Both the position numbers and the translations under genes were made by a program. From Xanthobacteraceae bacterium (GTDB lineage: Bacteria; Pseudomonadota; Alphaproteobacteria; Rhizobiales; Xanthobacteraceae), in the NCBI GenBank assembly GCA_030037185.1, contig JASHRR010000833.1:1-10394 (forward strand): DNA of 10,394 bases. The letters are read 5' to 3'. The notes under the pieces were generated by a model, which saw only the letters and a program-made list of their open reading frames with translations, was not told the DNA's origin and did no database searches. Shown piece by piece: positions 1 to 6,102 of the stretch. The first letter of the stretch is position 1. Each line of letters opens with the position of its first letter.

Positions 1-186
1 GGTATAATCGAGCATGTTCTTGGCCACTCCAAACTATCGGCCGACGCTAGTCCAGCATTGGTTGGCGGTCCAGGTCGAACCGCAATCTCGCACGGCCCCA
101 GGCGCATGGCCAACCCCATCGCCGAGGCGCTTGCATTTACACGCCGCCCGCGCGAGTCTGTCGCAAAGCCAAACGCAACGTGGTAA
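1..186 (+). CDS. C-terminal tail of an unrecognised upstream gene (partial, possibly integrase-like)
   Basis: Frame 1 is open from the window edge to a TAA at 184-186, giving 61 residues of a gene that begins outside. Its stop overlaps the GTG start of the next gene by 7 bases (GTGGTAA), a layout typical of translational coupling. Near the start it reads EHVLGHSKLS, which resembles the LGHS segment of tyrosine recombinases, and it ends with a stretch (RRMANPIAEAL) compatible with their last helix. There is no tyrosine anywhere in the tail, so the nucleophile of such an enzyme is missing; it is either a decayed integrase or an unrelated protein. It does not look like a 2Fe-2S or FAD subunit of a molybdenum hydroxylase. 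An overlapping frame (14-544) is also open, so even the reading frame is not certain. Confidence 0.3.
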   Translation, partial: GIIEHVLGHSKLSADASPALVGGPGRTAISHGPRRMANPIAEALAFTRRPRESVAKPNATW

Positions 187-2486
187 TCGGGCAGGCAGCT
201 GTGGACGACATCATTTCGCGACAAACGGCAAAGCAATTCAAATGGGTCGGGACCCGGCCGATTCGTCCGGACGGCGTGCCGAAGGTGACGGGGCGCGCGC
301 TGTACGGCTCGGACCTGGCGATGCCGGGTATGCTGGTCGGCCGCATCCTGCGCTCCCCCCATGCCCATGCGCGCATTCGCTCGATCGATATCTCGAAGGC
401 GGCCGCGCTCCCCGGCGTCAAGGCCGTGGTGACCGCCGTGGACTTCCCGGAGCAGAAGTTCGAGTATGTCGGCCCGGAACGCGTAGCGCAGAATTTCTGG
501 CATATGACGCGCAACATCATGGCGCGCGAGAAGGCGCTCTATGAAGGCCATGCGGTGGCAGCGGTGGCAGCGGTCAGCAAGACGATTGCTGACGAGGCGC
601 TGTCGCTGATCGCGATCGACTACGAGGTGCTGCCGCATGTCATCGACGTTGATGAGGCGATGAAGCCAGATGCGCCGCTCCTGTTTGCCGATTTGATCAC
701 CCGCGGCGTCGAGCCGCCGCCCAAACCCTCCAATATCTCGAAGCGGGTCGAATACAAGATGGGCGATCTTGAGTCCGGCTTCGCAGCGGCCGACGAGATC
801 GTCGAGATGTCATTTAAGACCGCGCCCGTCCATCAGGCCTATATCGAGCCGCAAGGCTGCGTGGCCCGCTGCGACGCCGATGGACAAGGCGAGCTCTGGA
901 GCTCGAGCCAAGGCCACTTCGTCGTTCGCGCCTACACGGCACAGCTGCTCGGGATGAAGCTCGGCGACCTGCGGGTCTATCCGGCGGAGATCGGCGGTGC
1001 GTTCGGCGGCAAGACCGTGATCTACGTCGAGCCGGTAGCCGTCATGCTTTCGCGCAAATCCGGCCATCCGGTGAAGATCGTGATGAGCCGGGAGGATGTG
1101 TTCAGGGCGACCGGCCCGACCTCCGGCGCGTCGATGACCGTGAAGATCGGCGCCAAGCGCGATGGCACGATTGTCGCCGCCGACGGGCTCTTCAAGCTGC
1201 AGGCCGGCGCATTTCCGGGCTCGCCGTTCATCAGCACGTGTCTGTGCGCGTTTGCTCCTTACGAAATCCCGAATGCGCGCGCGATCGGTTACGACGTGGT
1301 TTGCAACCGCCCGAAGGTCGCGGCCTATCGCGCGCCGGGCTCGCCGATCGGCGCCTTCGCGGTGGAGAGCGTGCTCGATGTTCTGGCGCAGAAGATTGGC
1401 ATCGACCCGCTGGAGCTGCGGCTCAAGAACGCCGCAAAGAAAGGGACCCAGATGCTCTCCGGTGCCAAGCTTGCGCACAACGGATATGCCGAGACGATCG
1501 AGGCGCTGCTCGACCATCCGGGTTATAGAGCGCCGCTCGGCAAGAACCAGGGACGCGGCGTCGCCTCCGGCTATTGGTTCAACGGCGGCGGCGAATCGAG
1601 CGCCACCATGCACGTCAACGAGGACGGCACGGTCGTCGTCGCAACCGGCAGCCCCGACATCGGCGGCTCACGCGCCTCGATGGCGATCATGGCGGCCGAG
1701 ACGCTGGGGATCGACTATGATCGAGTGCGCCCGATCGTCGCCGACACTGCGTCGGTAGGCTATGCGCATCTTACCGGCGGCTCACGCGTCACCTTCGCTA
1801 CCGGCATGGCCGTGGTCGACGCCACCAAGAAGATAATCCAAGAGCTGTGCGTACGGGCGGCCAAGATGTGGGACGTCGACCCGGACGGTGTGGTCTGGGA
1901 GGACGGCTGCGCCAAGCCGGCGAGCAGCAACGTCGGCGACTTCAAGCCGCTGTCGCTCAGGGAGATTGCCGCCAAGCGGGCGCAAACCGGGGGGCCTATC
2001 GTCGCCGCGGCGGCGGTGAACCCCAGCGCGGTGGCGCCCGGCTTCGCCACCCAGTTCTGCGACGTCGAAGTCGATCCGCAAACCGGCGGGGTGAAGATCT
2101 TGCGTTTCGTCGCCGCTCAGGACGTCGGACGCGCCATCCACCCGAGCTATGTCGAGGGGCAGATCCAAGGCGGCGTGACGCAAGGCATCGGCTGGGCGCT
2201 CAACGAGGAGTACATCTACGACTCCCGCGGGTGCATGGAAAATCCGGGCTTTCTTGACTATCGGATTCCGGTGGCATCCGACCTGCCGATGATCGAGCCG
2301 GTTATGGTTGAGGTGCCGAATCCCGGTCATCCGTACGGTGCCAAAGGTGCCGCCGAAGTCAACATTTGCCCGCCCATGGCGGCGATCGCCAACGCGATCG
2401 AGCGTGCAACCGGCCGGCGGCTAACCGAACTGCCGATGTCCCCGCCAAAGGTGCTCGCTGCAATCGATGCGCGCGGCAAAAAGTAG
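180..2486 (+). CDS. Xanthine dehydrogenase/aldehyde oxidase family molybdopterin-binding large subunit
   Basis: 768-residue catalytic subunit of a molybdenum hydroxylase, which would hydroxylate a heterocycle, aldehyde or similar substrate using water and pass electrons through separate 2Fe-2S and FAD subunits. The N-terminal a/b-hammerhead region starts at about residue 22 (VGTRPIRPDG). Q244 in a WSSSQGHF stretch and the glycine-rich IGGAFGGK at 271-278 match molybdopterin-cofactor contacts; YRAPGSP begins at Y383; GAKGAAE ends in E726, the position of the family's catalytic glutamate. The CO dehydrogenase loop AYxCSFR is absent, so this is not a form I CoxL. Length is normal for a stand-alone large subunit. 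The start is uncertain: GTG at 180 has no clear Shine-Dalgarno, and GTG at 201 is also in frame; both lie before the conserved core. No partner subunits are seen on either side. Substrate unknown. Confidence 0.93.
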   Translation: MVIGQAAVDDIISRQTAKQFKWVGTRPIRPDGVPKVTGRALYGSDLAMPGMLVGRILRSPHAHARIRSIDISKAAALPGVKAVVTAVDFPEQKFEYVGPERVAQNFWHMTRNIMAREKALYEGHAVAAVAAVSKTIADEALSLIAIDYEVLPHVIDVDEAMKPDAPLLFADLITRGVEPPPKPSNISKRVEYKMGDLESGFAAADEIVEMSFKTAPVHQAYIEPQGCVARCDADGQGELWSSSQGHFVVRAYTAQLLGMKLGDLRVYPAEIGGAFGGKTVIYVEPVAVMLSRKSGHPVKIVMSREDVFRATGPTSGASMTVKIGAKRDGTIVAADGLFKLQAGAFPGSPFISTCLCAFAPYEIPNARAIGYDVVCNRPKVAAYRAPGSPIGAFAVESVLDVLAQKIGIDPLELRLKNAAKKGTQMLSGAKLAHNGYAETIEALLDHPGYRAPLGKNQGRGVASGYWFNGGGESSATMHVNEDGTVVVATGSPDIGGSRASMAIMAAETLGIDYDRVRPIVADTASVGYAHLTGGSRVTFATGMAVVDATKKIIQELCVRAAKMWDVDPDGVVWEDGCAKPASSNVGDFKPLSLREIAAKRAQTGGPIVAAAAVNPSAVAPGFATQFCDVEVDPQTGGVKILRFVAAQDVGRAIHPSYVEGQIQGGVTQGIGWALNEEYIYDSRGCMENPGFLDYRIPVASDLPMIEPVMVEVPNPGHPYGAKGAAEVNICPPMAAIANAIERATGRRLTELPMSPPKVLAAIDARGKK

Positions 2487-2505
2487 AACTAGCCGGACGG
2501 TCAGT

Positions 2506-2527
2506 GCCCTGTCTCCATCCACAGGGC
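2506..2527 (+). terminator. Hairpin just downstream of the molybdenum hydroxylase gene
   Basis: GCCCTGT at 2506-2512 pairs perfectly with ACAGGGC at 2521-2527 across an 8-base loop, 19 bases after the TAG stop. No T-run follows, so it is only a weak candidate for a terminator or 3'-end stabilising hairpin. Confidence 0.35.
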
Positions 2528-3117
2528 CGAACGCCACGATCATCGATGAAAAATCGGCGCATGGCTGAGCGCGCCCGAGCCGGTTCAGAACAGGTTCATC
2601 CAGCGCAGGCAGAAGCTCCTCGCCCAGCCTATCAAGCCGTTGGCTGACCGCGAAAAAGTGGCGCCGCAAATTGCCCAAGAGAACGGTCGTGGTGAGCGCA
2701 ACGGGCAGAGTTTTTGTCGTGATCGTTGAGCGTTGCTTTTCGAGGGCAAAGTCGGGTATTCGAATCCGCCGCGCGCCGGCGATCGCACTGAAAACATGAA
2801 CGGCGCTAGATAGATAGCACATAGCTGAGCAGCCGCTTCGATTTCGTCTGCGATTGACCCTCGCCAAGAAAGCGGTCTGCAAGCTGCGTCGTCGGCGCGC
2901 CCAGGTGCACACGCGCCCATTCCGGGATGGTGCGGGGGCCGGTGCGTCCGCAGAGGGTTGTTCGGTCACGAAGCGACACCACCCTCCGACCATCGACCAT
3001 CCCGGCAATCTCTCGCGGTCGGCGTGCACGATCGCCACCCGCCCATCCGCGACAACAGCGAAAACGATTTGACGTCGACAGGTCGGTCGCAAGTGCAGCC
3101 ACTTGATTGTCGTGGCG

Positions 3118-3194
3118 AATGTCTGCTGGTGAGGATGAAGCTGACGTGCGGCTCGACCAAAGCGAACGGGGCAGTCTGACCCATTGCGAACATC
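3118..3194. repeat. Possible decayed short interspersed repeat
   Basis: The left end AATGTCTGCTGGTG and the inverted right end (GATGTTCGCAATGG on the opposite strand) agree only partly with one another, as expected for an old palindromic intergenic element. The body contains phrases (CCAAAGCGAACGGGGCAG, TGACCCA) reminiscent of the interspersed repeats of Bradyrhizobium and relatives. The identification rests on memory of that family and is weak. Confidence 0.25.
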
Positions 3195-3237
3195 ACCCGA
3201 AAGCAGGGCAGAATATACCATTGGGTTAGGCACCTTC

Positions 3238-3702
3238 TCAAAGTTCGCCGTTGCCCTCCAGTTTGCTTCGCAGCGCCGCGACCACGCGACGGACCGTCTC
3301 TATGTCTTTGACCGACAGCCCGTCCGAGAGGCCGCTGATCCAGGGCGCCTGTAATTCCATCGCGGCTTCGAAGGTCCGCCGGCCTTTGTCCGTCAGGACG
3401 ATGAGTTGGGCCCGCCGGTGATGCGGGTTGACCGCGAATATGACCAGCCCCTCTTTGTGCAGGTCATTGACGATCCGCTGCACATTCTGACGATTGGCGC
3501 CCAGGTCGCGAGCAAGCCATGCAACCGGTTGTGGACGTTCGGCGTAGGCGATGGCGCCGAGGATCTGCCAGCGGGCACTTGTCAGCCCGAGCTGCGCAAC
3601 TAGCCGATCGCCGGCCGCTAAAAGCAGGCTGGTGAGCCTGAACAGGTCGAGCATGACATTGCTTAGGGCCTCACCGGCCGGCGTCCGCCTGGTTTTTCTC
3701 AT
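3238..3702 (-). CDS. MarR family transcriptional regulator
   Basis: 154-residue winged helix-turn-helix regulator of normal MarR length (about 140-160). Helices 1-2 (residues 11-38) form half of the dimer interface. The winged-helix core runs from LTSARWQILGAIA (40-52) through a recognition helix at about 70-84 (NRQNVQRIVNDLHKEG) to a wing at about 88-103 (NPHHRRAQLIVLT), followed by the long C-terminal dimerisation helices. The ATG at 3702-3700 is preceded by a TAAGG-like Shine-Dalgarno. MarR dimers usually repress a divergent neighbour and their own gene, and release DNA on binding a phenolic or other small aromatic ligand, or on oxidation. There is no cysteine in the sequence, so ligand binding is more likely than thiol oxidation. 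The divergent gene is an ABM-fold protein, and the intervening 95 bases carry a perfect palindrome, so control of that gene is the natural inference. Confidence 0.93.
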   Translation of the reverse strand: MRKTRRTPAGEALSNVMLDLFRLTSLLLAAGDRLVAQLGLTSARWQILGAIAYAERPQPVAWLARDLGANRQNVQRIVNDLHKEGLVIFAVNPHHRRAQLIVLTDKGRRTFEAAMELQAPWISGLSDGLSVKDIETVRRVVAALRSKLEGNGEL

Positions 3703-3713
3703 CTGTTGCCTTA

Positions 3714-3724
3714 CAACATTGTTG
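3714..3724. promoter_or_regulatory. Secondary palindrome overlapping the operator
   Basis: CAACA-T-TGTTG is an 11-base inverted repeat with one central base. It overlaps the left end of the 18-bp palindrome by three bases and lies towards the regulator gene, so it could be a second half-site or simply part of the autoregulatory promoter. Confidence 0.3.
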
Positions 3725-3739
3725 ACATCATGATGTCAA
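3722..3739. promoter_or_regulatory. Perfect 18-bp palindrome, probable MarR operator
   Basis: TTGACATCATGATGTCAA is a perfect inverted repeat with 9-base arms, lying in the divergent space between the regulator and the ABM gene. Size and symmetry suit a MarR dimer. Each arm begins with TTGACA, identical to the sigma-70 -35 consensus, so the palindrome would offer a -35 box in both directions and a bound repressor could block both promoters. Matching -10 boxes are poor: TATTTG at 3745-3750 on the plus strand and TTGTAA (complement of 3711-3716) on the minus strand, each 17 bases away. Confidence 0.7.
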
Positions 3740-3741
3740 TT

Positions 3742-3755
3742 TGATATTTGTATCA
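3742..3755. promoter_or_regulatory. Secondary inverted repeat on the ABM side of the operator
   Basis: TGATA (3742-3746) and TATCA (3751-3755) are complementary across TTTG. An outer pair ATTTG (3739-3743) and CAAAT (3759-3763) extends the symmetry loosely. It may be a second regulator site or just AT-rich promoter DNA; TATCAT at 3751-3756 looks like a -10 box but is 23 bases from the TTGACA. Confidence 0.3.
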
Positions 3756-3784
3756 TACCAAATCGACATTATACAACCAACTTG

Positions 3785-3792
3785 AAGGGAGG
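3785..3792 (+). promoter_or_regulatory. Strong Shine-Dalgarno for the ABM gene
   Basis: AAGGGAGG ends five bases before the ATG at 3798 and fixes that start. It is among the best ribosome binding sites in the window, in keeping with a gene that is made in quantity once derepressed. Confidence 0.75.
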
Positions 3793-3797
3793 CTATC

Positions 3798-4166
3798 ATG
3801 GCGCTGCTGCGTCCTCTTGACCCTAAGTTCCCGATCGAACGCCAGATCGGGATCGAGGCTAGCCCGGTCGTGCTGGTGAACGTGTTCACGCTCGATAAAG
3901 CCGACGAGCAGACCTTCCTAGAGGCGTGGCAGGCCGATGCGGCGTTCATGAAGCGGCAGCCGGGCTTCATCTCGACCCAACTTCACCGCGGAATCGGCGA
4001 AAGCCCGACCTATTTGAATTATGCCGTTTGGGAATCTACCGCGCACTTTAGGGCTGCGTTCGGGCATCCTGAGTTCAGGGCGAGCCTGTCGGCATATCCG
4101 TCCTCGGCCGTCGCTTCCCCGCACCTGTTCCAGAAGGTCGCGGTACCAGGCGTCTGCGTGGCCTAG
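3798..4166 (+). CDS. Antibiotic biosynthesis monooxygenase (ABM) domain protein
   Basis: 122-residue protein with one ABM fold (ferredoxin-like dimeric alpha+beta barrel). After a lead of about 20 residues, strand 1 (SPVVLVNVFTLD) is followed by helix 1 (DEQTFLEAWQADAAFMKRQPGF), which ends in the family-typical QPGF turn. Then come a strand with STQLHRG, the YLNYAVWES strand, and a helix with FRAAFGHPEF. Relatives act without cofactors as quinone-forming monooxygenases, as haem-degrading enzymes, or as stress proteins that handle reactive small molecules; the residues visible here do not settle which. It is divergent from a MarR regulator with a palindrome between, so induction by an aromatic or quinone-like compound is plausible. 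No signal peptide, so cytoplasmic. It appears to be monocistronic, as the next gene begins 574 bases on. Confidence 0.88.
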   Translation: MALLRPLDPKFPIERQIGIEASPVVLVNVFTLDKADEQTFLEAWQADAAFMKRQPGFISTQLHRGIGESPTYLNYAVWESTAHFRAAFGHPEFRASLSAYPSSAVASPHLFQKVAVPGVCVA

Positions 4167-4529
4167 ATCGCCGAATGAGTATTCGGAAAGGGGAGACCGA
4201 CCTGGGCGCGAAAGAGCACCTCGAACCGTCACGGGACTCGTCGCCGTGTCGATTCACTGCGTTAGCATGGTTTCGGATTGTTATCCTCATCGCCTCGGCC
4301 CGCGTGCTGCCGGCGCGATGGACCGTGCAGCAAAAGCGCTAATCCGGCGGGTCCATGTGCCGATCGCGGTTGAGGTGCTCGATCCTTCGGATCGCCGGTG
4401 GTGGGGCTTTGATCGGACACCGAGACCGATGACCGGATCGCCGTGGAGGACCGGACTTCCCGGGTGGTGCATGTCTTTTTCGTCGTCATTGTGGGAATGA
4501 TTGCAAGCGGCAGAGAGATGATGGCGCGA

Positions 4530-4553
4530 AGCGGCGCCGCTAATCTTTAGCGG
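4530..4553. repeat. Palindrome overlapping a hairpin upstream of the MBL gene
   Basis: AGCGGCGCCGCT (4530-4541) is a perfect 12-bp palindrome. Its right arm also starts a second perfect stem, CCGCTAA (4537-4543) with TTAGCGG (4547-4553) over a 3-base TCT loop. The two structures share bases and exclude one another in single-stranded RNA. Confidence 0.55.
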
Positions 4554-4564
4554 AGAGAGCGCGC

Positions 4565-4635
4565 TGCTGCCCGATTTCTTAAACTATCCGCCCCGACTGC
4601 GGCACGGCATCGGACGGGCAGCATGCCGGTGCTGC
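4565..4635. repeat. Three-part inverted repeat in the leader of the MBL gene
   Basis: TGCTGCCCG (4565-4573) is the exact complement of CGGGCAGCA (4615-4623). Part of the latter, GCAGCA (4618-4623), is also complementary to TGCTGC (4630-4635) over a 6-base loop, and TCTTT follows. One middle arm can thus pair with either side, which is the general geometry of an attenuator. It lies about 105 bases upstream of the ATG. Confidence 0.4.
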
Positions 4636-4740
4636 TCTTTAGCATCAATTCGTTTGCCGCGACGGTCTACTTGGGCACATGTGGTTCAGCAGGTGATCAG
4701 CGTGTAACAGGCCCATTCAAACCCGAACGAGGAGAGGACA

Positions 4741-5751
4741 ATGGAGAATGCAACGCACTTCATCTCTCGGCGTATTTTGCTAACGGGTATTGCAACTGCA
4801 CCCGCTTTAGCTGTCGCAACATCACCTACGATCGCGCGGGCAGAAGATATCGACGCAGCGGCAGCACGTGCTAAAGCTGCACTCAAAGATGCCAAGAGCA
4901 CGAAGCTCGTCCTCCTCGGTACGGGCTCAGGTCCGATTCCAGGTCTTGCGCGCCGGATGGCATCAAATTTGATGGTTCACAACGGCGCAGCCTATGTGCT
5001 CGATTGCGGTCTCGGCGCTACCAACCAATATGCGCGTACCGGCATCCCCTTCAACGCCCTGCGCTCGATCTTCATCACGCACCATCACCCCGACCACAAT
5101 ATTGAATACGGGCCTTTGCTGATCATCGGCTGGGTGTCGGGCATGCGCCAGTCCGTCCGCGCCTATGGGCCGCCCCCGCTCGCGCAGATGACGGAGGATT
5201 ACTTTCGCTCAGCGAAGGCGACGATCGATTTCTGGGCACAGGATTTCCGGATATCGCCGCTTCGAACCATTGAGGTGCAGGAAATTCAAAACTCAGGCCC
5301 AGTCATGCAGGACGACAACGTGAAGGTTACCTCCGTCGTGGTGCAGCACCCGCCGGTGACGCCGGCACTCGGATATCGGTTCGATTTTCCCGACCGGTCG
5401 ATTGCGTTCTCCGGCGATACGACCGCGCTGGAGGCGGTAGCCCGGCTGGCAACAGGGGCCGATGTGCTGGTCCACGAAGCGATGGATTTCCCCGCTATCG
5501 AGGTATTCGTGCGACAACAGCTTGCCGCTGCTGGTCCTGGAGCAGGATCGTTGGACGCCGTCATGGCTCACATGCACGCGGACCATACCTCCGCAGAGGA
5601 TGCGGGACGGATCGCGCAAGAGGCTGGCGTGAAAACGCTGGTCCTTTCGCACATCGGTCCCCCCTCCGTCAGCGACGCGTCGTGGCAGGCTGCGGCGGCA
5701 AAGTTTTTCAAGGGAGAGATTATTGTTGGTCACGATCTGACGGTAATCTGA
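4741..5751 (+). CDS. Exported metallo-beta-lactamase-fold hydrolase
   Basis: 336-residue MBL-fold enzyme of the ribonuclease Z/arylsulfatase-like branch. Residues 1-34 form an export signal: SRRILL at 9-14 is a twin-arginine type motif, a hydrophobic stretch follows, and ARA (32-34) precedes ED as a likely cleavage site, so the mature enzyme should be periplasmic. Metal ligands are visible: HxHxDH at H114, H116, D118, H119; H203 (VVVQHPP); D226 (FSGDT); H304 (LVLSHIGPP). These are the seven usual positions for a two-zinc site. The histidine pair in HMHADHT near residue 280 is also typical of this branch. The substrate cannot be read; relatives hydrolyse sulfate esters, phosphodiesters or lactones. 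The ATG is fixed by GGAGAGG (4731-4737), three bases before it. Appears monocistronic, with a strong hairpin 14 bases after the TGA. Confidence 0.9.
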   Translation: MENATHFISRRILLTGIATAPALAVATSPTIARAEDIDAAAARAKAALKDAKSTKLVLLGTGSGPIPGLARRMASNLMVHNGAAYVLDCGLGATNQYARTGIPFNALRSIFITHHHPDHNIEYGPLLIIGWVSGMRQSVRAYGPPPLAQMTEDYFRSAKATIDFWAQDFRISPLRTIEVQEIQNSGPVMQDDNVKVTSVVVQHPPVTPALGYRFDFPDRSIAFSGDTTALEAVARLATGADVLVHEAMDFPAIEVFVRQQLAAAGPGAGSLDAVMAHMHADHTSAEDAGRIAQEAGVKTLVLSHIGPPSVSDASWQAAAAKFFKGEIIVGHDLTVI

Positions 5752-5764
5752 CGGAGGTGCTGAT

Positions 5765-5795
5765 AACGGCACGGGCGGCAATGCCCGTGCTCGTT
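5765..5795 (+). terminator. Strong hairpin after the MBL hydrolase gene
   Basis: GCACGGGC (5769-5776) and GCCCGTGC (5783-5790) pair perfectly over a 6-base loop. AACG (5765-5768) and CGTT (5792-5795) extend the stem with one bulged T. Only a weak T-tract follows, but position and strength suit an intrinsic terminator for the MBL gene. Confidence 0.7.
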
Positions 5796-6007
5796 CGGCC
5801 ACACATGGAGGCCGGACCACCTTTAGCGCGAGCGTATTTCGACCGGAAAAGAGCGTGGGTGCCATGGCGGCGTCCAGAGGACACCCACATTGGATGGCAC
5901 ATGGCTCGCGGCTTTGCACAGGCGATCACAAATCAAAGATATCGACTATGCGGGCATATGCCAGGCTCGGTCGGCGCCGCTGGTTAACCGAGGTGGTTAG
6001 TCCCAGG

Positions 6008-6027
6008 CCGCCCCCGCAAGGGGGCGG
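6008..6027. terminator. GC-rich hairpin with GCAA tetraloop between convergent genes
   Basis: CCGCCCCC (6008-6015) and GGGGGCGG (6020-6027) form a perfect 8-bp stem closed by GCAA, a stable GNRA loop. It lies 76 bases beyond the stop of the minus-strand gene and 257 bases beyond the plus-strand stop. With no T-run on either side it may act as a two-way stop or RNA-end protector, most likely for the minus-strand gene. Confidence 0.6.
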
Positions 6028-6102
6028 TGGTTGACCCGATATGACCCGCGACAGTGCGTTCCGCCGCCGACGGCCGCCCGATGATAAGCAGGTTTTGCCG
6101 GC

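Larger units (their letters stand above)
2487..3237. other. 751-base stretch without a convincing gene
   Basis: Every plus-strand frame is broken by stops. The minus strand has a 270-codon open frame (2421-3233) that runs antisense into the end of the molybdenum hydroxylase gene, but its composition (many Arg, His, Ser and Cys, no recognisable domain) does not look like a protein. The piece at about 3118-3194, between AATGTCTGCT and CATTGCGAACAT, resembles a decayed copy of a short interspersed repeat that I know from Bradyrhizobium-type genomes, whose ends read roughly AATGTCCGCTT and its complement; this is recollection, not a comparison. No tRNA or mobile-element open frame could be seen. 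Confidence 0.5.
4167..4740. other. 574-base intergenic region with structured segment
   Basis: No frame here looks coding: the open frames overlapping it (a 159-codon plus frame from 4021 and several short minus frames) lack recognisable domains and good start signals. The right-hand part (4530-4635) is rich in inverted repeats, listed separately. A strong Shine-Dalgarno (GGAGAGG, 4731-4737) before the next gene closes the region. I could not assign a promoter with confidence. Confidence 0.55.
5752..6102. other. 351-base space between convergent genes
   Basis: Contains two strong hairpins (5765-5795 and 6008-6027) and a looser inverted repeat, GTGGGTG (5855-5861) with CACCCAC (5882-5888). 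The open frames crossing it (5682-5987 plus, 5293-5919 minus) run over from the hydrolase gene and show no domain. I see no gene here. Confidence 0.6.

Noticed and set aside
3..8. TATAAT, a perfect -10 consensus
   Set aside because: It lies at the window edge inside an open frame, so the -35 region cannot be examined.
14..544. 176-codon plus-strand open frame beginning MFLATPNYR
   Set aside because: Most of it overlaps the molybdenum hydroxylase gene in another frame, and its Arg/Gly/Pro-rich composition is that of a shadow frame. No start signal.
810..1613. 267-codon minus-strand open frame inside the molybdenum hydroxylase gene
   Set aside because: Antisense to a well-conserved coding sequence; long antisense frames are common in GC-rich genes. 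Same for 1782-2330 on the minus strand.
2752..2770. GGGTATTCGAATCCGCC, similar to a tRNA T-arm
   Set aside because: The flanks do not pair as a T-stem, and no D-arm, anticodon arm or acceptor stem could be found around it.
2421..3233. 270-codon minus-strand open frame in the gap after the molybdenum hydroxylase
   Set aside because: Overlaps the end of that gene antisense, has no recognisable domain and an unnatural residue mix. Kept only as a remark in the gap entry.
4380..4394. CGATCC/GGATCG short inverted repeat over TTC
   Set aside because: Six pairs in GC-rich DNA is within chance expectation, and it sits in no informative place.
4021..4500. 159-codon plus-strand open frame after the ABM gene
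   Set aside because: Starts inside the ABM gene in another frame, without a ribosome binding site or recognisable content.
5293..5919. 208-codon minus-strand open frame
   Set aside because: Antisense to the catalytic half of the MBL hydrolase gene and crosses its terminator hairpin.
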